64,000 nucleotides of DNA from Engraulis encrasicolus (Eukaryota; Chordata; Actinopteri; Clupeiformes; Engraulidae): contig NC_085880.1 in NCBI RefSeq assembly GCF_034702125.1, forward strand, positions 38,681,073 through 38,745,072. Direction: 5' to 3'. Under the pieces are notes generated by a model. The model was not told the DNA's origin. It saw only the letters and a program-made list of their open reading frames with translations, and ran no database searches. The position numbers were made by a program, and so were the translations under genes. Below, piece by piece: positions 36,505-50,046 of the stretch (the first letter of the stretch is position 1; the number at the start of each line of letters is the position of its first letter).

Positions 36505-37825
36505 TGAAAAAAGGGACAAAAACTTCAAGTTAATATAATCTTGTCTGCCCAAACAGACCTAATACACAAAATGTTAAAATTCAGTTCAAAGGTGATAAAA
36601 GAAGCATTGAGTCAGCCACAAAATTAGGGTGACAGGCATTTGAGTGAGCCATTTTACATGCCCACTTTATGCTGAACCAAACAATCTGTGTGTTTCTTGG
36701 TGACGGAGGCATTTGCGTGAGCCATACTACATGGCCACGGCGTGCTGAACCAGACCACCAGATGATAATAATAGCAAACATTCAGTGCTGTTAGCCTTGC
36801 TGTCTGTTGTCAGAAACAAGCATTCAGTGCTGTTAGCCTTGCTGTCTGTCGTTCAAAAAGCAATCACACCAAGTTCCGTTTTGCTATGGTGAAGTTTATA
36901 AGGAAACTCGACCAATTCAAATCTTACTTGCCATACATTTCCTTAAAAACATATAAACAAAATACAGCCCATAACTGTAACATCTTCAAAATGCACGACA
37001 ACTTAAAATGTAAATATTATTCATGATGTATATAAACTTTCCACACTTGTACATACTGTATAGAATATGTAATCTTATATACTACTAACTCCAAGACAAA
37101 ACATTAGCAGCCTTTAAACCCACTTTAAACACACTTGTGAAAACTGTAAATATTGTAAAAAAAAAATATATATATATACATGTATCTGTATACATATGGT
37201 GTATGTACAAATTCAGAAACTCTAACTCAAAATTACTAAATGTACTGTAAAAATTCTGTATTATGTGTGTATATATACTGTCAGTGTATAAAAACTGTAT
37301 ACCCAAATCTAACAAACTTCACAACTGTATATATACAATTTGTATTGTGAATGTATTTTTCTTAACTCATAGGAGAAGGGTTTGTTTTCCATCAGTGTAA
37401 CAATATAATATAATTCACTTTTAATCAATGTACTATACTGTTACACCTGATGGTTTTGTTTGCCCAATTACAGTCACAAAAAGCAAAGGCACTGGTAATT
37501 GGTACTTCTACAATGTAGAAATGGGGTTCGAATCCTCACGGTGTCCATGTTATACAGTGACTGTTGCAGGCTAACATACAAAAAACCTTAGTGTAAGTTA
37601 ATGCAGTTAAGTGGAATGGTGTGTGTCAAGCGTGCATGCGTGCGTGCGCTATCTACACTGCCAATATGATAGATGCCAGTCAGGAAGTTAGCTCATTTAT
37701 ATGCATGAAGGGCAGTACATGCATGAAGTGCACCGCGTGCATGAAGGGCAACGAATGCCTGAAGGGCAACAAATGCAAGACAGGCAAGCATACTCCAGCA
37801 TTTTCTGTGAGGAAATGCAATCTAG
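36505..37825 (+). mobile_element. Helentron copy C 3' tail, with tRNA-like fold and terminus
   Basis: Same layout as in A and B: direct repeats, hairpin (from about 37389), tRNA-like fold at 37488-37547 with identical sequence, minisatellite at about 37700-37780 and terminus CTAG at 37822-37825. The AT run near 37157-37180 differs in length among the three copies, as expected for a microsatellite. Confidence 0.85.
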
Positions 37826-39119
37826 TTATTATTATTATTATATTTTTTTATTCTACCACCCATCATAATGGCAAGAAATCTTCGAAATAGAGAGTCCGTT
37901 CCAATGCCAAACTGTTCAGTCCGGTGCAACGATGTGTGCTTGTACTCAGTTTTTGGATAACTCGAACTCTCTAGCGCCACCAGCAGGTCAAAGTTGCAAG
38001 TACATTACATGCTGTAACTTTTGAACCGTTGGTCGGAATTTCAAAAACTTGGTATCCCTGGAATCCTTGGGCCAAGCCGAATCCAATGCACCCTATGACG
38101 TCATTTTCCGCCTGGAAAGTTTTTCCGCCATTTTGAATTTTGTAAAAATCAATGAAAATGATGCCACGCCCACAATTTTAGGCCCATCGTCACTAAATTT
38201 TTGTGAGGGCATCTTCGGACTGAGATACATCTACGGCGAAAGTCCTGGAACGATTGATTAAACTGGCTCCAAAGAGGAGCCAATCAAATTTGGCGGCGGA
38301 GACGCCAAACAGGAAGTGAGCTGATATCTCAGCAACGGCTACTTGTATCAGAACCCAATTTTATACGCATAATCAAAACTACCTTCAGAGTACACGTAAC
38401 GATTTTAGTGCAAATGTGCCACTAGGGGGCGCTACAATAAACAAAAATGTGTTTTTGTCCATATTGGCCTGTATTGACCTCAATTCATCAAACGCTTGGT
38501 ATCGCTGAAATTGTTGGGTCAAGCCGAATCCAACGCATACTATGATGTCATATTTACAATCATGGATTTCCCGCCATTTTGACATATTCAAAAATCTATG
38601 AAAATGAAGCTCCGCCCACAGATTTTGTCTGCTCGTCCTACAATTTTTATCAGACCACCATTGGACTGTTCTGCACCTATGCTGAAATTTACAGAGCAAT
38701 AGCTGAAAGAATCGGCGCACAGCAACCAATCAAAATTGACAACAAAGACAAACGCACCGTCCAAACAGGAAGTTAGCTCATATCTCAGCAACGCCTTGAC
38801 AGATCTTAACGAAATTTCTCACACATGATCTCCAGTACACCCAGAGGGTACATACCGAATTCAGTGCAATATGGTCACTGGGGGGCGCTAACGTTAGTGA
38901 AAATATGTTTTTGCCAATATGATACATACCAAACAGGAAGTTAGCTCATGTATAGATGGTTAACTGTATGCTGTGTATGCATGAAGGGCAGCATATGCAT
39001 GAAGGGCAGCATATGCATGGAGGGCACTTCATGCATGAAAGGCAAGGCATGCATGAAGGGCAACGAATGCAAGACGGGCAAGCATACTCCAGCATTTTCT
39101 GTGAGGAAATGCAATCTAG
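37826..39119 (+). mobile_element. HINE unit 6
   Basis: 1294 bp with CRE 38096-38103, CTCF-core 38419-38432, minisatellite about 38970-39080, and CTAG 39116-39119. Subtype shared with units 8 and 11 (GGCTCCAAAGAGGAGCC near 38264). Confidence 0.85.
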
Positions 39120-40481
39120 TTCTTATTATTAGTATGCTTGCCATGCGGCAAGCATACTATTGTTATTGTACCGTTTATTCTTATTCTTCCTTCTTATTAT
39201 TATATTTTTTTATTCTACCACCCATCATAATGGCAAGAAATCTTCGAAATAGAGAGTCCGTTCCAGTGCCAAACTGTTCGGTTCGGTGCAACGATGTGTG
39301 CTTGTACTCAGTTTATGGATAACTCGAACTCTCTAGCGCCACCAGCAGGTCAAAGTTGCAAGTACATTACATGCTGTAACTTTTGAACCGTTGGTCAGAA
39401 TTTCACAAACTTGGTATCCCTGGAATCCTTGGGCCAAGCCGAATCCAATGCATTCCATGACGTCATTTTCCACCTGGAAAGTTTTTCTGGCATTTTGAAT
39501 TTTGTGAAAATCAATAAAAATGATGCCACGCCCACAATTTTAGTCCCATCGTCACGAAATTTTCGTGAGGGCATCTTCGGACTGAGATACATCAACCCCG
39601 AAAGTCCTGGAACGATTGATTAAACCGGCTCCAAACAGGAGGCAATCAAATTTGGCGGCGAAGTCGCCAAACAGGAAGTGAGCTAATATCTCAGCAACGG
39701 ATACTTGTATCAGAACCCAATTTTATACACATAATCAAAACTATCACCAGAGGACACGTAACAATTTTCGTGCAAATGCGCCACTAGGGGGCGCTACAAT
39801 AAGCAAAAATGTGGTTTTGTCCATATTGGTCTGTATTGACCTCAATTCATCAAACGCTTGGTATCGCTGCAATCCTTGGGTCAAGCCGAATCCAACGCAT
39901 ACTATGATGTCATATTTACAATCATGGATTTCCCGCCATTTTCACATATTCAAAAATCAATAAAAATGAAGCTCCGCCCACAATTGTTGTCTGCTCGTCC
40001 TACAATTTGTATCAGACCACCATTGGACTATCCTGCACCTTTGCTGAAATTTACAGAGCAATAGCTGAAAGCATCGGCGCACAGCAGCCAATCAAATTTG
40101 ACAACAAAGACAAACGCACCGTCCAAACAGGAAGTTAGCTCATATCTCAGCAACGCCTTGACAGATCTTAACGAAATTTCTCACACATGATCTCCAGTAC
40201 ACCCAGAGGGTACATACAAAATTCAGTGCAATACGGTCACTAGGGGGCGCTAACGCTAGTGAAAATGTGCTTTTGCCAATATGATACATACCAAACAGGA
40301 AGTTAGCTCATGTATAGATGGTTAACTGTATGCTGTGTATGCATGAAGGGCAGCATATGCATGAAGGGCAGCATATGCATGGAGGGCAATTCATGCATGA
40401 AAGGCAAGGCATGCATGAAGGGCAACGAATGCAAGACGGGCAAGCATACTCCAGCATTTTCTGCGAGGAAATGCAATCTAG
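39120..40481 (+). mobile_element. HINE unit 7
   Basis: 1362 bp starting with the AGTATGCTTGCC palindrome. CRE 39458-39465, CTCF-core 39781-39794, minisatellite about 40337-40435, CTAG 40478-40481. Subtype shared with units 2, 12 and 15. Confidence 0.85.
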
Positions 40482-41735
40482 TTATTATTATATTTTTTTA
40501 TTCTACCACCCATCATAATGGCAAGAAATCTTCGAAATAGAGAGTCCGTTCCAGTGCCAAACTGTTCGGTTCGGTGCAACGATGTGTGCTTGTACTCAGT
40601 TTTTGGATAACTCGAACTCTCTAGCGCCACCAGCAGGTCAAAGTTGCAAGTACATTACATGCTGTAACTTTTGAACCGTTGGTCGGAATTTCAAAAACTT
40701 GGTATCCCTGGAATCCTTGGGCCAAGCCGAATCCAATGCACCCTATGACGTCATTTTCCGCCTGGAAAGTTTTTCCGCCATTTTGAATTTTGTAAAAATC
40801 AATAAAAATGATGCCACGCCCACAATTTTAGGCCCATCGTCACTAAATTTTTGTGAGGGCATCTTCGGACTGAGATACATCTACGCCAAAAGTCCTGGAA
40901 CGATTGATTAAACTGGCTCCAAAGAGGAGCCAATCAAATTTGGCGGCGGAGACGCCAAACAGGAAGTGAGCTGATATCTCAGCAACGGCTACTTGTATCA
41001 GAACCCAATTTTATACGCATAATCAAAACTACCTTCAGAGGACACGTAACGATTTTCGTGCAAATGCGCCACTAGGGGGCGCTACAATAAACAAAAATGT
41101 GTTTTTGTCCATATTGGCCTGTATTGACCTCAATTCATCAAACGCTTGGTATCGCTGAAATCGTTGGGTCAAGCCGAATCCAACGCATACTATGATGTCA
41201 TATTTACAATCATGAATTTCCTGCCATTTTGACATATTCAAAAATCAATAAAAATGAAGCTCCGCCCACATTTTTTGTCTGCTTTTCCTACAATTTGTAT
41301 CAGACCACCATTGGACTATTCTGCACCTATGCTGAAATTTACAGAGCAATAGCTGAAAGCATCTGTGCACAGCAGCCAATCAAAATTGACAACAAAGGCA
41401 AACTTACCGTCGAAACAGGAAGTTAGCTCATATCTCAGCAACGCCTTGACAGATCTTAACGAAATTTCTCACACATGATCTCCAGTACACCCAGAGGGTG
41501 CAATATGGCCTCTGGGGGGCGCTACAGTTAGTGAAAATGTGTTTTTGCCATTATGATACATACCAAACAGGAAGTTAGCTCATGTATAGATGGTTAACTG
41601 TATGCTGTGTATGCATGAAGGGCAGCATATGCATGAAGGGCAATTCATGAATGAAAGGCAAGGCATGCATGAAGGGCAACGAATGCAAGACGGGCAAGCA
41701 TACTCCAGCATTTTCTGGGAGGAAATGCAATCTAG
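40482..41735 (+). mobile_element. HINE unit 8
   Basis: 1254 bp without the 5' palindrome. CRE 40746-40753, CTCF-core 41069-41082, shortened minisatellite about 41610-41690, CTAG 41732-41735. The 3' hairpin loop reads TGGGA instead of TGTGA. Confidence 0.85.
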
Positions 41736-43017
41736 TTATATTTTTTTATTCTACCACCCATCATAATGGCAAGAAATCTTCGAAATAGAGAGTCCGTTCC
41801 AGTGCCAAACTGTTCGGTTCGGTGCAACGATGTGTGCTTGTACTCAGTTTATGGATAACTCGAACTCTCTAGCGCCACCAGCAGGTCAAAGTTGCAAGTA
41901 CATTACATGCTGTAACTTTTGAACCGTTGGTCAGAATTTCACAAACTTGGTATCTCTGGAATCCTTGGGCCAAGCCGAATCCAATGCACCCTATGACGTC
42001 ATTTTCCGCCTGGAAAGTTTTTCCGCCATTTTGAATTTTGTAAAAATCAATAAAAATGATGCCACGCCCACAATTTTAGTCCCATCGTCACGAAATTTTC
42101 GTGAGGGCATCTTCGGACTGAGATACATCTACCCCGAAAGTCCTGGAACGATTGATTAAACCGGCTCCAAACAGGAGCCAATCAAATTTTGCGGCGGAGA
42201 CGCAAAACAGGAAGTGAGCTAATATCTCAGCAACGGCTACTTGTATCAGAACTCAATTTTATACACATGATCAAAACTATCTCCAGAGGACACGTAACGA
42301 TTTTCGTGCAAATGCGCCACTAGGGGGCGCTACAATAAACAAAAATGTGTTTTTGTCCATATTGGCCCGTATTGACCTCAATTCATCAAACGCTTGGTAT
42401 CGTTGGAATCCTTGGGTCAAGCCGAATCCAACGCATACTATGATGTCATATTTACAATCATGGATTTCCCGCCATTTTGACATATTCAAAAATCAATGAA
42501 AATGAAGCTCCGCCCACAATTTTTGTCTGCTCATCCTACAATTTTTATCAGACCACCATTGGACTATTCTGCACCTATGCTGAAATTTACAGAGCAATAG
42601 CTGAAAGCATCGGCGCACAGCAGCCAATCAAAATTGACAACAAAGACAAACGTACCGTCCAAACAGGAAGTTAGCTCATATCTCAGCAACGCCTTGACAG
42701 ATCTTAACGAAATTTCTCACGCATGATCTCCAGTCCACCCAGAGGGTACCTACCAAATTCAGTGCAATACGGTCACTGGGGGGCGCTAACGTTAGTGAAA
42801 ATGTGTTTTTGCCAATATGATACATACCAAACAGGAAGTTAGCTCATGTATAGATGGTTAACTGTATGCTGTGTATGCATGAAGGGCAGCATATGCATGA
42901 AGGGCAGCATATGCATGAAGGGCAATTCATGCATGAAAGGCAAGGCATGCATGAAGGGCAACGAATGCAAGACGGGCAAGCATACTCCAGCATTTTCTGT
43001 GAGGAAATGCAATCTAG
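41736..43017 (+). mobile_element. HINE unit 9
   Basis: 1282 bp. CRE 41994-42001, CTCF-core 42317-42330, minisatellite about 42875-42975, CTAG 43014-43017. Starts with almost no TTATT spacer. Confidence 0.85.
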
Positions 43018-44654
43018 TTATTAGTATGCTTGCCATGCGGCAAGCATACTATTGTTATTGTACCGTTTATTCTTATTAGTATGCTTGCCATGCGGCAAGC
43101 ATACTATTGTTATTGTACCGTTTATTCTTATTATTAGTATGCTTGCCATGCGGCAAGCATACTATTGTTATTCGACCGTTTATTCTTATTATATTTTTTT
43201 ATTCTACCACCCATCATAATGGCAAGAAATCTTCGAGATAGAGAGTCCGTTCCAATGCCAAATTGTTCGGTTCGGTCCGAGGATGTGTGCTTGTACTCAG
43301 TTTATGGATAACTTGAACTCTCTAGCGCCACCAACAGGAAAACGGTAACTTTTGAACCGTAGGTCCAATTTTCAAAAACTTGGCATCCTTGGAATCCTTG
43401 GACCAAGACGAATCCAACGCACCCTATGACGTCATTTTCCGCCTGGATAGTTTTCCCGCCATTTTGAATTTTGTAAAAATCAATTAAAATGGTGCCCAGC
43501 CCATAATTCTTGGCGGATTGTCCCGAAATTTTACAAACGGCATCTTCAGACCGAGATACATCTACCCTGAAAGTTGCGGACCGATTAATCGAACCGTCTT
43601 TGAACAGGAGCCAGTTGAATTTGGCGGCGAAGACGCCAAACAGGAAGTGAGCTCATATCTCGGCAACGCCTACTCGTATCACAACAAAAATTAATACACA
43701 ATATCTTCCCTATAGCCAGAGGCTACATACCAATTTTCGTGCAAATGGGACACTGGGGGGCGCCACAATTAGTGAAAATGTATTTTAGCTAAAATAAAGT
43801 CGCCAAACAGGAAGTTAGCTCATATCTCGGCAACGGCTACTTGTATCAGAACCCAATTTTATACACATAATCAGCACTATGTCCAGAGGACACGTACCGA
43901 TTTTCATGCAAATGCACCACTAGGGGGCGCTACAATGAGCAAAAATGTGTTTTTTGCCCATATTGGTCCGTATTGACCTCAATTCATCAAACCCTTGGTA
44001 TCGATGAAATCCTTGGGTCAAGCCGAATCCAACGCATACTATGATGTCATATTTACCATCATGAATTTCCCGCCATTTTGACATATTCAAAAATCAATAC
44101 AAATTAAGCTCCGCCCACACTTTTTGTCTGCTCGTCCTACAATTTCTATCAGACAATCATTGGACTATTCTGCACCTATGCTGAAATTTACAGAGCAATA
44201 GCTGAAAGCATCGGCGCACAGCAGCCAATCAAAATTTACAACAAAGACAAACGCACCGTCCAAACAGGAAGTTAGCTCATATCTCAGCAACGCCTTGACA
44301 GATCTTAACGAAATTTCTCACACATGATCTCCAGTACACCCAGAGGGTACCTACCAAATTCAGTGCAATACGGTCAATGGGGGGCGCTAACATTAGTGAA
44401 AATGTGTTTTTGTCAATATGATACATACCAAACAGGAAGTTAGCTCATGTATAGATGGTTAACTGTATGCAGTGTACGCATGAAGGGCAACATATGCATG
44501 AAGGGCAGCATATGCATGAAGGGCAGCATATGCATGAAGGGCAGCATATGCATGAAGGGCAATTCATGCATGAAAGGCAAGGCATGCATGAAGGGCAACG
44601 AATGCAAGACGGGCAAGCATACTCCAGCATTTTCTGTGAGGAAATGCAATCTAG
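43018..44654 (+). mobile_element. HINE unit 10, with triple 5' palindrome
   Basis: 1637 bp, the longest unit. Three 5' palindromes lie in tandem (43023-43050, 43078-43105, 43136-43163). CRE 43427-43434, CTCF-core 43917-43930, an expanded minisatellite (about 44478-44610) and CTAG 44651-44654. The first subrepeats resemble those in copy C, so the unit looks mosaic. Confidence 0.85.
43023..43163. repeat. Three tandem 5'-terminal palindromes
   Basis: Each is the 28-bp AGTATGCTTGCC...GGCAAGCATACT hairpin followed by ATTGTTATT, a GTACCG or CGACCG variant and TTTATTC. Spacing is 55 and 58 bp. Successive truncated insertions or aborted rolling-circle starts at the same point would give this pattern. 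Confidence 0.85.
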
Positions 44655-45946
44655 TTATTATTATTATTATATTTTTTTATTCTACCACCCATCATAATGG
44701 CAAGAAATCTTCGAAATAGAGAGTCCGTTCCGATGCCAAATTGTTCGGTTCGGTGCAACGATGTGTGCTTGTACTCAGTTTTTGGATAACTCGAACTCTC
44801 TAGCGCCACCAGCAGGTCAAAGTTGCAAGTACATTACATGCTGTAACTTTTGAACCGTTGGTCGGAATTTCAAAAACTTGGTATCCCTGGAATCCTTGGG
44901 CCAAGCCGAATCCAATGCACCCTATGACGTCATTTTCCGCCTGGAAAGTTTTTCCGCCATTTTGAATTTTGTAAAAATCAATAAAAATGATGCCACGCCC
45001 ACAATTCTAGGCCCATCGTCACTAAATTTTTGTGAGGGCATCTTCGGACTGAGATACATCTACGCCAAAAGTCCTGGAACGATTGATTAAACTGGCTCCA
45101 AAGAGGAGCCAATCAAATTTGGCGGCGGAGACGCCAAACAGGAAGTGAGCTGATATCTCAGCAACGGCTACTTGTATCAGAACCCAATTTTATACGCATA
45201 ATCAAAACTACCTTCAGAGGACACGTAACGATTTTCGTGCAAATGCGCCACTAGGGGGCGCTACAATAAACAAAAATGTGTTTTTGTCCATATTGGCCTG
45301 TATTGACCTCAATTCATCAAACGCTTGGTATCGCTGAAATCGTTGGGTCAAGCCGAATCCAACGCATACTATGATGTCATATTTACAATCATGGAATTCC
45401 TGCCATTTTGACATATTCAAAAATCAATGAAAATGAAGCTCCGCCCACAATTTTTGTCTGCTCATCCTACAATTTTTATCTGACCACCATTGGACTATTC
45501 TGCACCTATGCTGAAATTTACAGAGCAATAGCTGAAAGCATCGGCGCACAGCAGCCAATCAAAATTGACAACAAAGACAAACGCACAGTCCAAACAGGAA
45601 GTTAGCTCATATCTCAGCAACGCCTTGACAGATCTTAACGAAATTTCTTACGCATGATCTCCAGTCCACCCAGAGGGTACCTACCAAATTCAGTGCAATA
45701 TGGTCACTGGGGGGCGCTAACGTTAGTGAAAATGTGTTTTTGCCAATATGATACATACCAAACAGGAAGTTAGCTCATATAGATGGTTAACTGTATGGTG
45801 TGTATGCATGAAGGGCAGCATATGCATGAAGGGCAGCATAAGCATGGAGGGCAATTCATGCATGAAAGGCAAGGCATGCATGAAGGGCAACGAATGCAAG
45901 ACGGGCAAGCATACTCCAGCATTTTCTGTGAGGAAATGCAATCTAG
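44655..45946 (+). mobile_element. HINE unit 11
   Basis: 1292 bp. CRE 44925-44932, CTCF-core 45248-45261, minisatellite about 45805-45905, CTAG 45943-45946. Same subtype as units 6 and 8. Confidence 0.85.
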
Positions 45947-47240
45947 TTCTTCTTTTTATTATATTTTTTTATTCTACCACCCATCATAATGGCAAGAAAT
46001 CTTCGAAATAGAGAGTCCGTTCCAGTGCCAAACTGTTCGGTTCGGTGCAACGATGTGTGCTTGTACTCAGTTTATGGATAACTCGAACTCTCTAGCGCCA
46101 CCAGCAGGTCAAAGTTGCAAGTACATTACATGCTGTAACTTTTGAACCGTTGGTCAGAATTTCACAAACTTGGTATCTCTGGAATCCTTGGGCCAAGCCG
46201 AATCCAATGCACTCCATGACGTCATTTTCCGCCTGAAAAGTTTTTCCGCCATTTTGAATTTTGTAAAAATCAATAAAAATGATGCCACGCCCACAATTTT
46301 AGTCCCATCGTCACGAAATTTTCGTGAGGGCATTTTCGGACTGAGAGACATCTACCCTGAAAGTCCTGGAACGATTGATTAAACCGGCTCCAAACAGGAG
46401 CCAATCAAATTTGGCGGCGAAGTCGCCAAACAGGAAGTGAGCTAATATCTCAGCAACGGATACTTGTATCAGAACCCAATTTTATACACATAATCGAAAC
46501 TATCACCAGAGGACACGTAACAATTTTCGTGCAAATGCGCCACTAGGGGGCGCTACAATAAGCAAAAATGTGGTTTTGTCCATATTGGTCCGTATTGACC
46601 TCAATTCATCAAACGCTTGGTATCGCTGCAATCCTTGGGTCAAGCCGAATCCAACGCATACTATGATGTCATATTTACAATCATGGATTTCCCGCCATTT
46701 TCACATATTCAAAAATCAATAAAAATGAAGCTCCGCCCACAATTTTTGTCTGCTCGTCCTACAATTTGTATCAGACCACCATTGGACTATCCTGCACCTT
46801 TGCTGAAATTTACAGAGCAATAGCTGAAAGCATCGTCGCACAGCAGCCAATCAAATTTGACAACAAAGACAAACGCACCGTCCAAACAGGAAGTTAGCTC
46901 ATATCTCAGCAACGCCTTGACAGATCTTAACGAAATTTCTCAGACATGATCTCCAGTACACCCAGAGGGTACATACCAAATTCAGTGCAATATGGTCACT
47001 GGGGGGCGCTACAGTTAGTGAAAATGTGTTTTTGCCAATATGATACATACCAAACAGGAAGTTAGCTCATGTATAGATGGTAAGCTATATGCTGTGTATG
47101 CATGAAGGGCATTATATGCATGAAGGGCAGCATATGCATGGAGGGCAATTCATGCATGAAAGGCAAGGCATGCATGAAGGGCAACGAATGCAAGACGGGC
47201 AAGCATACTCCAGCATTTTCTGTGAGGAAATGCAATCTAG
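45947..47240 (+). mobile_element. HINE unit 12
   Basis: 1294 bp. CRE 46217-46224, CTCF-core 46540-46553, minisatellite about 47098-47195, CTAG 47237-47240. Same subtype as units 2, 7 and 15. Confidence 0.85.
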
Positions 47241-48706
47241 TTATTATTAGTATGCTTGCCATGCGGCAAGCATACTATTGTTATTCGACCGTTTATTCTT
47301 ATTTCTTATTCGTGTATTTTTTTATTCTACCACCCATCATAATGGCAAGAAATCTTCGAGATAGAGAGTCCGTTCCAGTGCCAAACTGTTCAGTTCGGTG
47401 CAACGATGTGTGCTTGTACTCAGTTTATGGATAACTCGAACTCTCTAGCGCCACCAACAGGAAAACGGTAACTTTTGAACCGTAGGTCCAATTTACAAAA
47501 ACTTGGTATCCTTGGAATCCTTGTACCAAGACGAATCCAACGCACTCTATGACGTCATTTTCCGCCTGGATAGTTTTCCCGCCATTTTGAATTTTGTAAA
47601 AATCAATAAAAATGGCGCCCCGCCCACAATTCTTGGCGGATCGTCCCGAAATTTTACACACGGCATCTTCAGACCGAGATACATCTTCTCTGAAAGTTGC
47701 GGACCGATTGATTGAACCGTCTTTGAACAGGAGCCAATCGAATTTGGCGGCGAAGACGCCAAACAGGAAGTGAGCTCATATCTCGGCAATGCCTACTCGT
47801 ATCACAACAAAAATTGATACACAATATATTCGCTATAACCAGAGGCTACATACCAATTTTCGTGCAAATGGGGCACTGGGGGGCGCCACAATTAGTGAAA
47901 ATGTATTTTAGCTCAAATAAAGTCGCCAAACAGGAAGTTAGCTCATATCTCGGCAACAGCTACTTGTATCAGAACCCAATTTTATACACATAATCAGCAC
48001 TATGTCCAGAGGACACGTACCGATTTTCATGCAAATGTGCCAATAGGGGGCGCTACAATTAGCAAAAATGTGTTTTTTAACCATATTGGCCCGTATTGAC
48101 CTCAATTCATCAAACCCTTGGTATCGATGAAATCCTTGGGTCAAGCCGAATCCAACGCATACTATGATGTCATATTTACCATCATGAATTTCCCGCCATT
48201 TTGACATATTCAAAAATCAATAAAAATGAAGCTCCGCCCACATTTTTTTTCTGCTTGTCCTACAATTTCTATCAGACCACCATTGGACTATTCTGCACCT
48301 ATGCTGAAATTTACAGAGCAATAGCTGAAAGCATCGGCGCACAGCAGCCAATCAAAATTGACAACAAAGACAAACGCACCGTCCAAACAGGAAGTTAGCT
48401 CATATTTCATTATCGCCTTGACAGATCTTAACGAAATTTCTCACACATGATCTCCAGTACACCCAGAGGGTACCTACCAAATTCAGTGCAATACGGTCAA
48501 TGGGGGGCGCTAACGTTAGTGAAAATGTGTTTTTGCCAATATGATACATACCAAACAGGAAGTTAGCTCATGTATAGATGGTTAACTGTAGGGCAGCATG
48601 TGCATTAAGGGCAAGTCATGCATGAAAGGCAAGGCATGCATGAAGGGCAACGAATGCAAGACGGGCAAGCATACTCCAGCATTTTCTGTCAGGAAATGCA
48701 ATCTAG
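47241..48706 (+). mobile_element. HINE unit 13
   Basis: 1466 bp with one 5' palindrome. CRE 47550-47557. The CTCF-like core at 48040-48053 is changed to CCAATAGGGGGCGC. The minisatellite is short (about 48590-48660). CTAG 48703-48706. Subtype of unit 10. Confidence 0.85.
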
Positions 48707-50046
48707 TTATTAGTATGCTTGCCATGCGGCAAGCATACTATTGTTATTGTACCGTTTATTCTTATTCTTCTTATTATTATTATTATATTTTTTTATTCTA
48801 CCACCCATCATAATGGCAAGAAATCTTCGAAATAGAGAGTCCGTTCCAATGCCAAACTGTTCGGTTCGGTCCGAGGATGTGTGCTTGTACTCAGTTTTTG
48901 GATAACTCGAACTCTCTAGCGCCACCAGCAGGTCAAAGTTGCAAGTACATTACATGCTGTAACTTTTGAACCGTTGGTCAGAATTTCAAAAACTTGGTAT
49001 CCCTGGAATCCTTGGGCCAAGCCGAATCCAATGCACCCTATGACGTCATTTTCCGCCTGGAAAGTTTTTCCGCCATTTTGAATTTTGTAAAAATCAATAA
49101 AAATGATGCCACGCCCACAAATTTTGTCCCATCGTCACGAAATTTTTGTGAGGGCATCTTCAGACAGAGAAACATCTACCCCGAAAGTCCTGGAACGATT
49201 GATTTAACTGGCTCCAAACAGGAGCCAATCAAATTTCGCGGCGAAGACGCCAAACAGGAAGTGAGCTCATATCTCGGCAACGGCTAATTGTATCGGAACC
49301 CAATTTTATACACATAATCAGAACTATGACCAGAGGACATGTTACTATTTTCGTGTAAATGCGCCACTAGGGGGCGCTACAATAAACAAAAATGTGTTTT
49401 TGTCCATATTGGCTGGTATTGACCTCAATTCATCAAACGCTTGATATCTTTGAAATCCTTGGGTCAAGCCGAATCCAACGGATTCTACAATGTCATATTT
49501 ACCATCAGGAATTTCCCGCCATTTTGACATATTCAAAAACCAATAAAAATGAAGCTCCGCCCACAATTTTTGTCTACTGGTCCTACAATTTTTATCAGAC
49601 CACCATTGGACTATTCTGCACCTATGCTGAAGTTTACAGAGCACTAGCGGAAAGCATCGGCGCACAGCAGCCAATCAAAATTGACAACAAAGGCAAACTT
49701 ACCGTCTAAACAGGAAGTTAGCTCATATCTCAGCAACGCCTTGACGTATCTTAACAAAATTTCTCACACATGATCTCCAGTACACCCAGAGGGTACGTAC
49801 CGAATTCAGTGCAATACGGCCACTGGGGGGCGCTACAGTTAGTGAAAATGTGTTTTTGCCAATATGATACATACCAAACAGGAAGTTAGCTCATATCTAG
49901 ATGGTTAACTGTATGTTGTGTATGCATGAAGGGCAGCATGTGCATTAAGGGCAAGTCATGCATGAAAGGCAAGGCATGCATGAAGGGCAACGAATGCAAG
50001 ACGGGCAAGCATACTCCAGCATTTTCTGTCAGGAAATGCAATCTAG
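48707..50046 (+). mobile_element. HINE unit 14
   Basis: 1340 bp with one 5' palindrome. CRE 49041-49048, CTCF-core 49364-49377, minisatellite about 49922-50000, CTAG 50043-50046. Confidence 0.85.

Larger units (their letters stand above)
23186..37825 (+). mobile_element. Helentron copy C (with frameshifts)
   Basis: Runs from the CTAG of copy B to CTAG at 37822-37825. 23186-25258 is HINE-like 5' sequence of a diverged subtype, with CRE at 23511-23518 and CTCF-like CACTGGGGGGCGG and CACTGGGGGCGCC instead of the usual core. Then follow a G-rich run, a truncated TTAA-type MITE and the helentron-specific part from about 25762 (ATGGGCTCATTA, homologous to B 10851). 25925-26070 is extra sequence absent from B that I cannot classify. 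Confidence 0.75.

Noticed and set aside
8386..48813. Met/Cys/Lys/Gly repeat ORFs (MKGSICMKGSIC type)
   Set aside because: They are translations of the 18-bp minisatellite plus the conserved terminus.
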